Positions 24,416-33,680 of a stretch of DNA of 64,000 nt are shown here, piece after piece. The notes under the pieces are model-generated. The model was given only the letters and a program-made list of their open reading frames with translations. It was not told where the DNA came from and did no database searches. The DNA lies in the NCBI RefSeq assembly GCF_000722545.1, contig NZ_JNVM01000006.1, positions 186,001 to 250,000 on the forward strand. The letters run 5' to 3'. This stretch comes from Paenibacillus tyrphae. Its GTDB lineage: Bacteria; Bacillota; Bacilli; Paenibacillales; NBRC-103111. The stretch's first letter is position 1. The number at the start of each line of letters is the position of its first letter. The position numbers and the translations under genes are program-made.

Positions 24416-27400
24416 TTATCGCAACGAGCTCGGCCACAGGACGAGCGAAGCGCGGTCGGCCTCCGCTCCGAGCTGCCGCAGCGTCCCGGCGGCGGGCGTG
24501 TCCAGCACCGGCACCCCGTTCCACGTGTCGATGACCACTTTGCGGACGCCCGGCTTCTTCAAATACGATTGCAGCACGGCTCGAAGCGTCTGCAGCCGCT
24601 CTTCCTCCGGCAGCCATGCCTCCTCCGTCGCGTCGGCCAGCGCGTGCAGCGTGTGCATGCGCCTGCCGTTATTTTCGCACCACAACACCCATCGGCCGCC
24701 GCGGAAGACGAGATCGTTGCCCGGCTTGCGGGCAAAAGCAACGCCCGGGGCGGACGGCCATCGCACCGTCAATCCGAACGGATTGGCGGGATCGGCAGCC
24801 GGAAGCAGCACCGTTTCGCCGCCTCCCGCTTCCCAGACAGCCTCCCGGAGATGCCCAACCGTCTCCGGCGCGGCGAACTGCATCGCCGCAATTTCTTGGA
24901 CCCAGAAGCCGCGGGTCAGCATCCCCCACAGCTCCAGCTGCTTCAACGAGCCGTACACATCATCCCAGGACCACGGCAGCAGCGTACCCGCGAGGTCCCG
25001 CGTAAGCAGCGCGCTGCCGTCCAGCGCCTGCTTTACCCAAGCGCCGAGCGAATCGGCCCCGCCCGGCTGCTCCTCCACCAGCGTCTCCAGTGCATACCAG
25101 CGACCAAGGCCGGATTGGAATTTGGCGGTGGATTTGGCAGTGGTCTTCCTGCCGCTTCCGTTCATCCGCAGCGGCGCAAACTGGTCGTTGGAGACAAGCC
25201 CCTCCCAAGCCAGCTCGATCAAATCCACCGTCAGCTCTGACGGGACGCTTCCCGTTTCGCGGCTGAGCGCGGACAGGAAGCTTGCGCCTTTGCGCCGGAG
25301 CAGCTCCAGCAGCGGCTCGTGCTTCGAAGCTGCTCCCCACTTGAGCAGAGGGGCGTAAAGCTCCTTCGCTTCTGCCAGAAAGAAGGCGACCCGGCCTTCT
25401 TTCTCTCCTTGTTCCTTGCGCCCGATCCAGATCACCTCGCCCGCCGCGCACAGCCGGTCGAGCGTTTCTTTGCGGTAATCGGTCAAGCGCAAAGGAAACA
25501 CCGACGCCTCCCATTCGGGCAGCGGCAAAAACCAGCCCTGCAGCTTGCCGATCACGTCCCGGAGCCCCTCTTCTCCGCTGAGGCGGCTGCCCGGAAGGAC
25601 GTGCTGCGCGGCCATCAAGTACCGGCAGTACCGGACCGGATCGACCGGGGCGGCCTGCTCGCGCAGCGCCCGTTCGGCTCTGCGGATACGGCGCGCCGCC
25701 GTTTCGCGGCTCACCCAAGTCCGCGGCCCGGCTTCGCTCTCGCCAAAGGCCGGTTCGATCGTCCCATCCGCGGCCCACTGGCTCACGAGGTCGTCGACAA
25801 GTGGCAAAGCCGCGCCGTACCGGGTGGCAAGCTCTTCCACCGTAAACGACGCGCGGTGCTCCATATAACGGGTCAGCACAAACCGGACAGCCAACGGATC
25901 GTCTGCAAACCGCGCATACGTATCCGCTTCGTCGGAGCAGATCCAGCGCTTTTCTCCGCCGACGTCGATCAGGCGCACTCGGCCTTCCTCTTCCAATCGG
26001 CGGAGCAGCCTGCCGATCTCTTCCACCTGCTGCTGCGCCTCTTCAGCGCCGCTATCAGCGGCCAGCCTCGCCATCTCCGCGGCGGTCCGGTCGCCTCTCT
26101 GCTTCAGGAGACGCAGCAGCGTCTCCGGCTGCTCCATCGGGGCGGAAGCCAGCCACGGCTCCTCCTCCGCAGCTCCTCGGTCCGGCTGCCCCGCCTCCAG
26201 CACCGGGCTCTCGCCGAACAGACGCCCGGCCTGCGCCCGCTCCAAGCCGAGCAGCTGCAATTGAATATCTTTGCCGACGGCGTCGGACTCGTAGATTTGA
26301 GCGCCCATGAACTCGGTCAGAAACGCCGCGGCCAACGGTGAAGGAAACAGGCTCTCGCGCACGTTCACCTCCAGCGCTCCAGCCTCAATCTGCTCCAGCG
26401 CCTCCCGCACCCGCGGCATGTCCAGCTCCTCCTGCAGGCAAATGCGCATCGCCTCGCCGAGAAAAGGAAACCGCTCGGCGTACGGCAGCGATTCCCGCAG
26501 CAGCTCCTCGCTGCGCAGCCGCTTCTTCCACGCCGGCGTGCGCGTAAAGCTCCGCGACAGCAGCAGCGACGTCTCGGCCAGACGGCGGAACGCCGCCCCG
26601 AACTGCGGCGAAGACGGAACCGCTTCGCGCAGCAGCGCTTCGAGCCGGACGGACGTCACGCCGCGAAGCATCGCCACAAAGCTTGCGGCCATCCCCTCGT
26701 CGGCGCCGGACAAGACGAAATGTATGCCGTTGTCCTTGGCATTCGCGAATAGCCGCACGGGAAACCGCTCCTCCCCATGCTGCCTAAGCGCCAGCAGCCA
26801 CGTGCGGTTGAACGTCCGGCCGAACGTGCTGTGCACGATGACATGCCACTGCTTCAGCTCGTCCCGGAACCGCTCGATGACGATGCGACGGTGCGTCGGC
26901 ACCGCCGACACGGCCTTCTGCGACCGGATCAGCGCGATCAGCTCGCCCGCAGCTCCGACGTCCAGCCCGTAATCCCGAGTCAGCCAGTCCTGCGAGCTGT
27001 ACGTCTCCTCCTGTTCGAGCCGACGCTCCAGCTCGTCCATGAACCGCCCGATGTCTCGCGACAGCTCGAACGTGCGGCCCTGCCCTTCGCCCCGCCAAAA
27101 CGGAATCTCGCTGAACCGGTTGCCCGCTTCGACCACGTACACCCGGTCGTTTTTGATCGATTGAATTTTCCAGGACGACGTTCCGAGCTGGAACACGTCG
27201 CCGACCCGGCTTTCGTGAATATATTCCTCGTCCAGCTCGCCGATGTGGACGCGGCTGTCCGCATGATGCACCGGGTACGCGCTGCTCTGGGGAATCGTCC
27301 CGGCCCCCATAATGGCGGCCATGCCCGTTACCCCGCGGCGGGACAGTACGCCTGTGTCCCGGTTCCAGTCCAGGAGTGGGCGAACGAACGGGTAATACCC

Positions 27401-28897
27401 GGACAGCACCTGCAACACGTCCAACAGCCGCTGACGCGGAAAATCCCGGTACCCGTAGCTGCCGGCCAGTACGCGGGCCAGCTCATGGATCGTCCAATCG
27501 TCCCCCGCCACCATCGCCGCAATTTGCTGGCACAAAACGTCCAGCGACTGCACCGGGATGCGAATTTCCTCGATGTCGCGCTCCAGCACGCGACGGGACA
27601 GCACCGCGCATTCCGGCAGTTGGCCACGGCTGCGTGCCAGAATGATGCCCCGACTGACACCGCCGACGCTGTGTCCGGCCCGGCCGATGCGCTGAATTCC
27701 CGCGGCTGCGCTCTTCGGCGAATCGATCTGCACCACCAGATCGATATGGCCGACGTCGATGCCCAGCTCCAGCGAAGACGTTGCCACGAGGCAACGAAGC
27801 TCGCCCGCCTTGAGCGCGCGCTCCACCTCGAGCCGCTGCTCCCGGGAGACGCTTCCGTGATGCGAGCGGGCCATTTCGTAGCCAACATGGTCGTTCAGCC
27901 GCAGCGTCAGCCGTTCGCAAAGCCGCCGGTTGTTGGCGAAGATCAGCACAGACCGGCTTCCTTCCATCAGCTTCACGAGACGTTCGGTGACCGGCCCCCA
28001 GACGGCTTCCTGCTTGTCCTGTGTAATGAATGTTTGCTCCGGCATCGTGACGACAAGCTGAAGCGCTTTGTGCATCCGGCTCTCCACAATGTTCACCGGC
28101 CGAGGCCGCATGGGAACGTCCGCAATCATTTCATTACCGGCTTCTACGTTCATACCCGCTCCGGTATCGTCCGATCCGGCGGCTGTTCCGGCTTGAGCGG
28201 CGTCAGCCCCGCTTCCCTCTGTTTCCGCTGGCTCCCAGCCTCCGAGAAAACGGGCGACCCGCTCGATCGGCTTCTGCGTCGCCGACACGCCGATGCGCTG
28301 CGGAGAACGCCCGCACCAGGCGACAAGACGCTCGAGCGTCACCGACAAATGCAGCCCTCGGGCTCCCTCGGCCAGGTCGTGAATCTCGTCAACAATCACA
28401 TGGCGAACGGTCCGCAGCATGTCTCTGCCTTTCAGGGACGTCAGCAAAATATACAGCGACTCGGGTGTCGTCACGAGCACATCCGGCGGCTGCCGCAGCA
28501 TCGACGCCCGGGTGCTCTGCGTCGTATCGCCCGTTCGGACGCCGACGGTCAGTCCCGGCCACGGCATGCCTGTTTCCGCCGCCGTCCGCTCCAATTGATC
28601 GATAAAGCCGACAACGTGATGGTGAATATCGTTATTCAGCGCCTTGAGCGGCGTGACATACAGCAGCTTCACTCCCCGGACCGGTCCGTCCGCGGCTTTG
28701 CCGGTCACGATCCGGTCCAAGCAGGGCAGCAGCGCCGCAAGCGTCTTGCCCGACCCTGTCGGCGCGGCGATCAAGGTATGAGCTTCCGATCCGATCGACT
28801 CCCACGCCCGCAGCTGCACCTCCGTCGGCTCCCCGAACGTCCGCCCGAACCAGGCGGCCAGCAGCGGATGAAACCCGATTGGCAACTCCGCATCCAT
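24416..28897 (-). CDS. lhr: Lhr-family large superfamily 2 helicase
   Basis: 1493 aa from ATG 28897 (MDAELPIGFHP), with AAGGG upstream; the frame opens at 28981. Motifs: Q-like region FGEPTEVQLRAWESI, I APTGSGKT, Ia TPLKALNND, Ib TTPESLYILL, II DEIH, III SAT, IV LIFANNRRLCERL, V ATSSLELGIDVGHIDLVVQ, VI QRIGRAGH. A winged-helix and Lhr core region follow, then about 600 more residues as in the long Lhr form (E. coli Lhr is of similar size). An Ala/Gly/Asp-rich insert lies near residues 228-262. ATP-dependent 3'-5' DNA/RNA helicase thought to act in DNA repair. Very GC-rich; a long antisense open frame over it is a shadow. Confidence 0.92.
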   Translation of the reverse strand: MDAELPIGFHPLLAAWFGRTFGEPTEVQLRAWESIGSEAHTLIAAPTGSGKTLAALLPCLDRIVTGKAADGPVRGVKLLYVTPLKALNNDIHHHVVGFIDQLERTAAETGMPWPGLTVGVRTGDTTQSTRASMLRQPPDVLVTTPESLYILLTSLKGRDMLRTVRHVIVDEIHDLAEGARGLHLSVTLERLVAWCGRSPQRIGVSATQKPIERVARFLGGWEPAETEGSGADAAQAGTAAGSDDTGAGMNVEAGNEMIADVPMRPRPVNIVESRMHKALQLVVTMPEQTFITQDKQEAVWGPVTERLVKLMEGSRSVLIFANNRRLCERLTLRLNDHVGYEMARSHHGSVSREQRLEVERALKAGELRCLVATSSLELGIDVGHIDLVVQIDSPKSAAAGIQRIGRAGHSVGGVSRGIILARSRGQLPECAVLSRRVLERDIEEIRIPVQSLDVLCQQIAAMVAGDDWTIHELARVLAGSYGYRDFPRQRLLDVLQVLSGYYPFVRPLLDWNRDTGVLSRRGVTGMAAIMGAGTIPQSSAYPVHHADSRVHIGELDEEYIHESRVGDVFQLGTSSWKIQSIKNDRVYVVEAGNRFSEIPFWRGEGQGRTFELSRDIGRFMDELERRLEQEETYSSQDWLTRDYGLDVGAAGELIALIRSQKAVSAVPTHRRIVIERFRDELKQWHVIVHSTFGRTFNRTWLLALRQHGEERFPVRLFANAKDNGIHFVLSGADEGMAASFVAMLRGVTSVRLEALLREAVPSSPQFGAAFRRLAETSLLLSRSFTRTPAWKKRLRSEELLRESLPYAERFPFLGEAMRICLQEELDMPRVREALEQIEAGALEVNVRESLFPSPLAAAFLTEFMGAQIYESDAVGKDIQLQLLGLERAQAGRLFGESPVLEAGQPDRGAAEEEPWLASAPMEQPETLLRLLKQRGDRTAAEMARLAADSGAEEAQQQVEEIGRLLRRLEEEGRVRLIDVGGEKRWICSDEADTYARFADDPLAVRFVLTRYMEHRASFTVEELATRYGAALPLVDDLVSQWAADGTIEPAFGESEAGPRTWVSRETAARRIRRAERALREQAAPVDPVRYCRYLMAAQHVLPGSRLSGEEGLRDVIGKLQGWFLPLPEWEASVFPLRLTDYRKETLDRLCAAGEVIWIGRKEQGEKEGRVAFFLAEAKELYAPLLKWGAASKHEPLLELLRRKGASFLSALSRETGSVPSELTVDLIELAWEGLVSNDQFAPLRMNGSGRKTTAKSTAKFQSGLGRWYALETLVEEQPGGADSLGAWVKQALDGSALLTRDLAGTLLPWSWDDVYGSLKQLELWGMLTRGFWVQEIAAMQFAAPETVGHLREAVWEAGGGETVLLPAADPANPFGLTVRWPSAPGVAFARKPGNDLVFRGGRWVLWCENNGRRMHTLHALADATEEAWLPEEERLQTLRAVLQSYLKKPGVRKVVIDTWNGVPVLDTPAAGTLRQLGAEADRASLVLWPSSLR

Positions 28898-29021
28898 GTT
28901 CGTTTTCCCTTCTTCCCCTAAGTTTCTTCCCAAATGTACGTTCGATATCGGTATCATACCAAAAAACAAGCGCCGGCACATCGAATTTCCGATTCCCCGC
29001 CGTCTGGGCCGCTGCCTTCCA

Positions 29022-29106
29022 TTGACACATTTTCAACTCGGTGCTACGATTCATTCGAATAAATTAAATCTAACCTATTAACACTTTAAATATCGGATTA
29101 TTCGAA
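29022..29106 (+). promoter_or_regulatory. Promoter and inverted repeat before marR-like gene
   Basis: TTGACA (29022-29027) and TACGAT (29045-29050) with a 17-bp spacer. Downstream, TTCGAATAA (29054-29062) and its exact complement TTATTCGAA (29098-29106) flank an AT-rich leader. They could be a pair of operator half sites or an mRNA stem just before the ribosome site. Confidence 0.65.
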
Positions 29107-29122
29107 CGAGGAGCTGAAAAGC

Positions 29123-29557
29123 ATGGCTGATCCTATGGATCACGCGATAGAGCGATTTGAAAAAGCGTTTTTTACAATGTTCCAAAAACTTGGACCGGGA
29201 TTGGCACTGCCTGCCGATCTGAATTTGACGGGGCCGCAGATCATGATGCTGTATACGATCGTCAAATGCGAGCCGTGCCAAGTCGGCCGGCTGGCCCAAC
29301 GGATGGAAGTAACACCGAGCGCTATTACCGTCATGATCGACCGACTGGTGCAGAACGGGTTCGTGCACCGGAAGCATGACGAGAACGACAGGCGCGTCGT
29401 GCTTCTGGAAGCGACCGAGCAGGCGCGCGAGGCGCTGCTCCGTATCCGGGCGCTCCGCTCGGAAGTGATCAACACCTACTTGTCCTATTTGGAGCCGAAC
29501 GAATTGGAGCCGTTCCTGCAAAGCTTCGAGAAAATCGCCAATAAAATGTCTGAGTAA
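29123..29557 (+). CDS. MarR-family transcriptional regulator
   Basis: 144 aa, ATG 29123 behind GAGGAGC. MarR fold: TGPQIMMLYTIVKCEPCQVGRLAQRMEVTPSAITVMIDRLVQNG (about 37-80) holds the helix-turn-helix, and the wing has HDENDRRVVLLEATEQ. Two cysteines (CEPC, about 51-54) lie at the start of the DNA-binding helix and could make it redox- or thiol-responsive. No transporter or enzyme is next to it in the same direction, so its target is probably itself or a distant gene. The inverted repeat in its leader is the candidate operator. Confidence 0.88.
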   Translation: MADPMDHAIERFEKAFFTMFQKLGPGLALPADLNLTGPQIMMLYTIVKCEPCQVGRLAQRMEVTPSAITVMIDRLVQNGFVHRKHDENDRRVVLLEATEQAREALLRIRALRSEVINTYLSYLEPNELEPFLQSFEKIANKMSE

Positions 29558-29565
29558 AACATAGA

Positions 29566-29649
29566 AGGACCGCCCCGGCGAGCCGCCCCCCCAATGGTTA
29601 GATACAGCCTAACAACATTGGAGGCGAGATCGTCGGAGCGGTCCTCTTT
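29566..29649. terminator. Long bidirectional hairpin between convergent genes
   Basis: AGGACCGC (29566-29573) pairs with GCGGTCCT (29638-29645), continuing with CCGGCGA/TCGTCGG and an inner CCAATGGTTAG/CTAACAACATTGG arm. It separates the convergent MarR and dehydrogenase genes and ends in CTTTA on the plus strand. Confidence 0.7.
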
Positions 29650-29664
29650 ATGATTTTTTTTTGC

Positions 29665-32600
29665 TTAAAAATTCGGTATGAGTCTTATCAATTTATCCGG
29701 CGTGCCGTCGCCGTTCTTGTCGCCGTTGTTACTTGTAATAATGTAGATCGAACGGTCTGGAGCTTCGATGACCTCACGGATCCGGCCGTAGGTGTTTTTA
29801 TACAGGTAGCTCAAATTGCCGATCACCGGCTTGCCGTTCTCCTCTTTCACCTGCATGCGAATGATCTGCTTGCCGGCGAGGTTGGACACGAGCAGGTCGC
29901 CTTTCCACGGTCCGTCGGAGACGAACGTGATGCCTGACGGCGCCCATCTTGCATTGCCGCTGTGAATGAGCGGCGGCGTGATGCCCGGCTTGTTCTGGTT
30001 GTCGCCTTCATAATCCGGCCATCCGTAGTTGGCTCCCGGCACGATAAGGTTGATTTCGTCCTTGGCGGCTTCGCCGTGCTCCGAGGAGAAAAGACGGTTC
30101 GTCCCCGGCTGCCAGGCGAGTCCTTGTGGGTTGCGGTGGCCTCTCGTATACACCGGTGAGCTGGCGCCGAACGGGTTGTCGCTCGGAATCGTGCCGTCCA
30201 GATTCAAACGGAAAATTTTCCCGCCCAGGTAGGTTAGCGTATCGTCCGTTTTGCCGTAGTTGCCGTTGCTGAAGTACAGCTTGTTATCCGGGCCGACCTT
30301 GAGCCGTCCGCCGTTGTGATAGACCGCGCCGGGCAGCTTGTCGAGCAGCACTTTGTCGAGGGTAGCCGTATTGTTTTTCTCGATCAGGCGGACCAAACGG
30401 TTTTTCACCGTATTATTGGAATCTTTGTAAGTATGGTACAAGTACATGTAATGGTTGGTCTCAAAATTCGGATCGAGCGCAATCCCCAGCAGTCCGCCTT
30501 CGCTTTTCGGCTGATAGTAGAACGGCGCTCCGAGCGTAATGACCGGCGTGCTGCGCACTTGGCCGTTGACGACTACGCGGACGCGGCCGCTGTTACGCTC
30601 GGTGAAGAAAATCCGTCCGTCCGGAGCAAACGCCAACGCCCACGGAACCTCCAGATTGTCCGCTACGACTTGCAGCGTATACGGGTCGGTAGAAGTCGAC
30701 GAAGTCTTCACGGAAAGCGTATTGCTGGCGGCCGATACGTTGCCCGCCAAATCTCTGGCTTTTACGGTAAAGCTGTACGTCGTGTTCGCCGTAAGCCCGC
30801 TGACGGTAAAGGTCGTGCCGGTTGTGCTGTCCGCTAATTTCCCGTCCTTGTATACGTCGTATTTGAACACGCCCACATTGTCCGTCGATGCCGTCCAGGC
30901 CAAAGAAACGGAGGAGGAGGTTTTGCCCGGACTGGTCAGATTGGAAGGAGCCGTCGGGCTTTGCGTATCCGGCTGCGCCGCCGTCGTCACGCTAAGCGGC
31001 GTACTGGCTTCCGATACGTGCCCTGCCGCATCTTTCGCCTTCACGGTAAAGCTGTACGTCGTGTTCGCCTTGAGACCCGTCACCTTAAAGAAGGTTTCCG
31101 TTGTTGTGCTGGCGACGAGCTGGCCGTCCCGGTAAACGTCATAGCCGGTGACGCCGATATCATCCACCGAGGCAAGCCACGACAGGCCTACGCTGGTGTC
31201 CGTATTGCTGTCCACCGCCACATTGGTCGGAGCCGTCGGCGGGTAGACGTCTCCCGACGCGTTGACGGTCACTTTGCTTATCGTAGCCGTGCTGGCTGTG
31301 TTCACGTTATGACTGGTGACCGCCAGACCGAAATATACGTTCGCCCCCATGGCGACCGTTACGCTGCCGATGTCTCCCCAATTCATGCCGTTATTGGAGA
31401 CAAAGCCTTTGATCACGTTGCCGGTCCGCTGCAGCTTCACCCAAGCGGGACTTGAAGACGCTTGCTTGACCGATTCCGTCGATCCTCCCGCCGCGGTCCG
31501 ATACTGGAATGTGAAGCCGTTGGACGGGGACAGGAGCAGGTCGGCATGCTTCGCGTCGGCATTCAGGTTCTCGCGGATCATTACTCCCGCTTTCGCCCAG
31601 CCGTCGGAGTTCGTTTGGGAGGTGATCAGAGCCACGATCGTCCCGTCCCCGCTCCAAGGCCGGTACACATAACGGAATTGGTCCGACGTGCTCCAAATAT
31701 CATTGCCTGCGCCGGATACGGTGAACACATCGGTATTCGCATCGTACAGAGCGCTGCCGGGTACCGCCGGGGAACCGATATCCTTCGACTGCCACGGAGC
31801 CGGAACTTCGCCCGGTCCCGGAGCGTTCGTCGTGACCGATAGCGGCTGGCTGGCGGCAGATTGGTTGCCTGCGGCATCTTTGGCCTTGACCGTGAACGAA
31901 TATGCCGTGCTCGCGGTCAGCCCCGTTACCGTGTACGACGTATCGGTGACACCGGCCTGAACGAGCGCCCCATCGCGGTAGATGTCGTAAGCGGTCACGC
32001 CGACGTTATCCGTCGAGGCGGTCCAAGTCAACGTCACGGTCGTATCCGTCTTGCCGGCCGCGGTCACGTTCGTCGGCTCGGTCGGAGCCGTCGTATCGGC
32101 CTTGGTCTTCACACTGAGCGGGCTGCTGGCGGCCGACGAGTTGCCGGCGGCATCCTTCGCCTTGACCGTAAAGCTGTACGCCGTGCCGGGCGTCAGCCCT
32201 ACGACGGAATACGAGGTACCGAGCGGACTTCCGACCAAGGTCCCGTCCTGGAACACGTCGTAGCCCGTAACCCCGACATTGTCCGTCGAAGCGGTCCATG
32301 ACAGTTCGACGGTCGTTTCAGTTTGGCCCGGCGAAGTCACGCCCGTCGGTACGGAAGGCGCCGTCGCATCCGATCCGCCAAGGCTTACGTTGGCAAAGGT
32401 GGCGGTGTTCAGCTTCGAAACGTTATGGCTCGAAACGGCTAAGCCGACATAAACGCTGCTTCCCATCGTTACGCTCGTCTGGCTTACTTCCGTCCAAGTC
32501 GATCCGTCCGTGGAATAAGAGCCTTTGAACGTATTGCCGTCACGCTCAAGCTTCAGCCACGACGGACTCGTTGCATTCGCCTTCACGCTGGTCGTCGTCC

Positions 32601-33099
32601 CGCCCGCGGCATTCCGGTACTGGAACGTATATATGCCGGACGGAACCGCGGCGATATCGACGTGCTTGGCGTTCGCATCGAGCGTCTCGCGGATCATCAG
32701 GCCCGCCTTTGCGAAGTCGTCGGTATTGCCTTGCCCCGTCACTTGTGCGATGATCGCGCCGTTGCCGGTTAACGGCCGGTACACGTAGTGGAATTGGTCG
32801 GAGGTGCCCCAGATGTCCTTGCCCGCTCCCTTAACCGTATACACGCCCGTGCCGGCATTGAAGTCCGCACTGCCCGCCAGCGCCGGGGACCCGATATCCT
32901 TGTTCGACCACGGACTGGGGACGGCTGCCAGCGTTCCGATGCTTCCGCTGCCATAGACGGCAGAGGTAGTCGTTGCCGGAACGTTCCCCGTTTCCAGACT
33001 GCCCTGCCGCGCCTCCTGCCCGAACCCTTGAGCGGGCACCAAGAGCTGCAGCGCGAGCAGCACGGAAATTCCTAATGCTTTTGCTGCTTTGATCTTCAT
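29665..33099 (-). CDS. Secreted modular glucose/sorbosone dehydrogenase
   Basis: 1144 aa if started at ATG 33099; a TTG at 33105 with AAGGGAG upstream is equally possible. Signal peptide (LGISVLLALQLLVPAQGFG). Modules in order, approximate residues: DUF1349-like concanavalin fold 60-245, two fibronectin type III repeats 246-429, a second DUF1349-like module 430-613, two more FN3 repeats 614-800, then a GSDH-type beta-propeller 800-1144 (VPWALAFAPDGRIFFTERNSG, GGRLKVGPDNKLYFSNGN, RGHRNPQGLAWQPG). The propeller should use PQQ to oxidise sugars outside the cell; NGDKNGDGTPDK is a likely Ca2+ loop. The FN3/DUF1349 part probably targets polysaccharide. Confidence 0.88.
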   Translation of the reverse strand: MKIKAAKALGISVLLALQLLVPAQGFGQEARQGSLETGNVPATTTSAVYGSGSIGTLAAVPSPWSNKDIGSPALAGSADFNAGTGVYTVKGAGKDIWGTSDQFHYVYRPLTGNGAIIAQVTGQGNTDDFAKAGLMIRETLDANAKHVDIAAVPSGIYTFQYRNAAGGTTTSVKANATSPSWLKLERDGNTFKGSYSTDGSTWTEVSQTSVTMGSSVYVGLAVSSHNVSKLNTATFANVSLGGSDATAPSVPTGVTSPGQTETTVELSWTASTDNVGVTGYDVFQDGTLVGSPLGTSYSVVGLTPGTAYSFTVKAKDAAGNSSAASSPLSVKTKADTTAPTEPTNVTAAGKTDTTVTLTWTASTDNVGVTAYDIYRDGALVQAGVTDTSYTVTGLTASTAYSFTVKAKDAAGNQSAASQPLSVTTNAPGPGEVPAPWQSKDIGSPAVPGSALYDANTDVFTVSGAGNDIWSTSDQFRYVYRPWSGDGTIVALITSQTNSDGWAKAGVMIRENLNADAKHADLLLSPSNGFTFQYRTAAGGSTESVKQASSSPAWVKLQRTGNVIKGFVSNNGMNWGDIGSVTVAMGANVYFGLAVTSHNVNTASTATISKVTVNASGDVYPPTAPTNVAVDSNTDTSVGLSWLASVDDIGVTGYDVYRDGQLVASTTTETFFKVTGLKANTTYSFTVKAKDAAGHVSEASTPLSVTTAAQPDTQSPTAPSNLTSPGKTSSSVSLAWTASTDNVGVFKYDVYKDGKLADSTTGTTFTVSGLTANTTYSFTVKARDLAGNVSAASNTLSVKTSSTSTDPYTLQVVADNLEVPWALAFAPDGRIFFTERNSGRVRVVVNGQVRSTPVITLGAPFYYQPKSEGGLLGIALDPNFETNHYMYLYHTYKDSNNTVKNRLVRLIEKNNTATLDKVLLDKLPGAVYHNGGRLKVGPDNKLYFSNGNYGKTDDTLTYLGGKIFRLNLDGTIPSDNPFGASSPVYTRGHRNPQGLAWQPGTNRLFSSEHGEAAKDEINLIVPGANYGWPDYEGDNQNKPGITPPLIHSGNARWAPSGITFVSDGPWKGDLLVSNLAGKQIIRMQVKEENGKPVIGNLSYLYKNTYGRIREVIEAPDRSIYIITSNNGDKNGDGTPDKLIRLIPNF

Positions 33100-33390
33100 C
33101 CTCAAATCATGCTCCCTTCCATGAATTTTGCAAAAATAAGGCATATAAGCCGCAGTCTCCGTTTCCCCACCTCCCTTCATAAGCGCAATTGACTGCTTTT
33201 TTACCCTATAACGAAAAAAGAGCCGGCAACCTTACTTTTCAGAAACTTGAACTGAACGGAAAGGTGTCGTCTCTTGGACCAATAACCATATATTAACATC
33301 ATCATACCTTCAAAACGGGGATTTTTCTATTTCCTTTATTGATCTTTTCTTTGCCGGATATTGACAAAGATTATCACCAAAAAAAAGAAC
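33100..33390. other. Upstream region of dehydrogenase gene, no gene seen
   Basis: Contains the leftward leader of the dehydrogenase and AT-rich sequence. No clear promoter pair, ORF with ribosome site or known RNA motif was found before the repeat element begins near 33391. Confidence 0.4.
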
Positions 33391-33651
33391 AGGCCCTTTC
33401 GGACCCGTCCGTGATTGTTGAGAAAGTGGGTTTTTACAAAAATAGAGATGCATACGGAGGTGGGGTATCCACTGGAGAAGCGATAGCGGCCGCCTTTGTC
33501 TTCGGGAAATGTCCGCTACTAAGCGGCTTCTAATCAAATTTCCCGAGGACAAGAGCGGTCGGAAGTGGATACCCCACCCCATCGTAACCTCTATTATCTT
33601 TAATTAACCACTTTCTCAACAAGCTCAACGGGCCCTTTCGGGCCCGTCCTT
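33391..33651. repeat. Structured repeat element, copy B
   Basis: Second copy of the element at 4318-4615, same orientation. Stems: GTTGAGAAAGTGG (33417-33429) with CCACTTTCTCAAC (33608-33620); GGTGGGGTATCCACT (33459-33473) with AGTGGATACCCCACC (33564-33578), both perfect; TTCGGGAAAT (33501-33510) with ATTTCCCGA (33538-33546), one wobble; and a small CCGCT/AGCGG hairpin at the tip. Conserved unpaired blocks CCGCCTTTG, CCGCTA and TTCTAATCAA match copy A. The right border is a terminator hairpin ACGGGCCC-TTTC-GGGCCCGT (33628-33647) followed by CCTTCTTTT. Confidence 0.65.
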
Positions 33652-33680
33652 CTTTTCAAAAATCCTTTTTTAATATCCGC

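Noticed and set aside
26777..28921. 714-codon open frame on the plus strand opposite the Lhr helicase
   Set aside because: No ribosome binding site, Arg/His/Pro/Gln-rich translation without domains, and it exactly mirrors a well-supported gene; a GC-rich antisense shadow.
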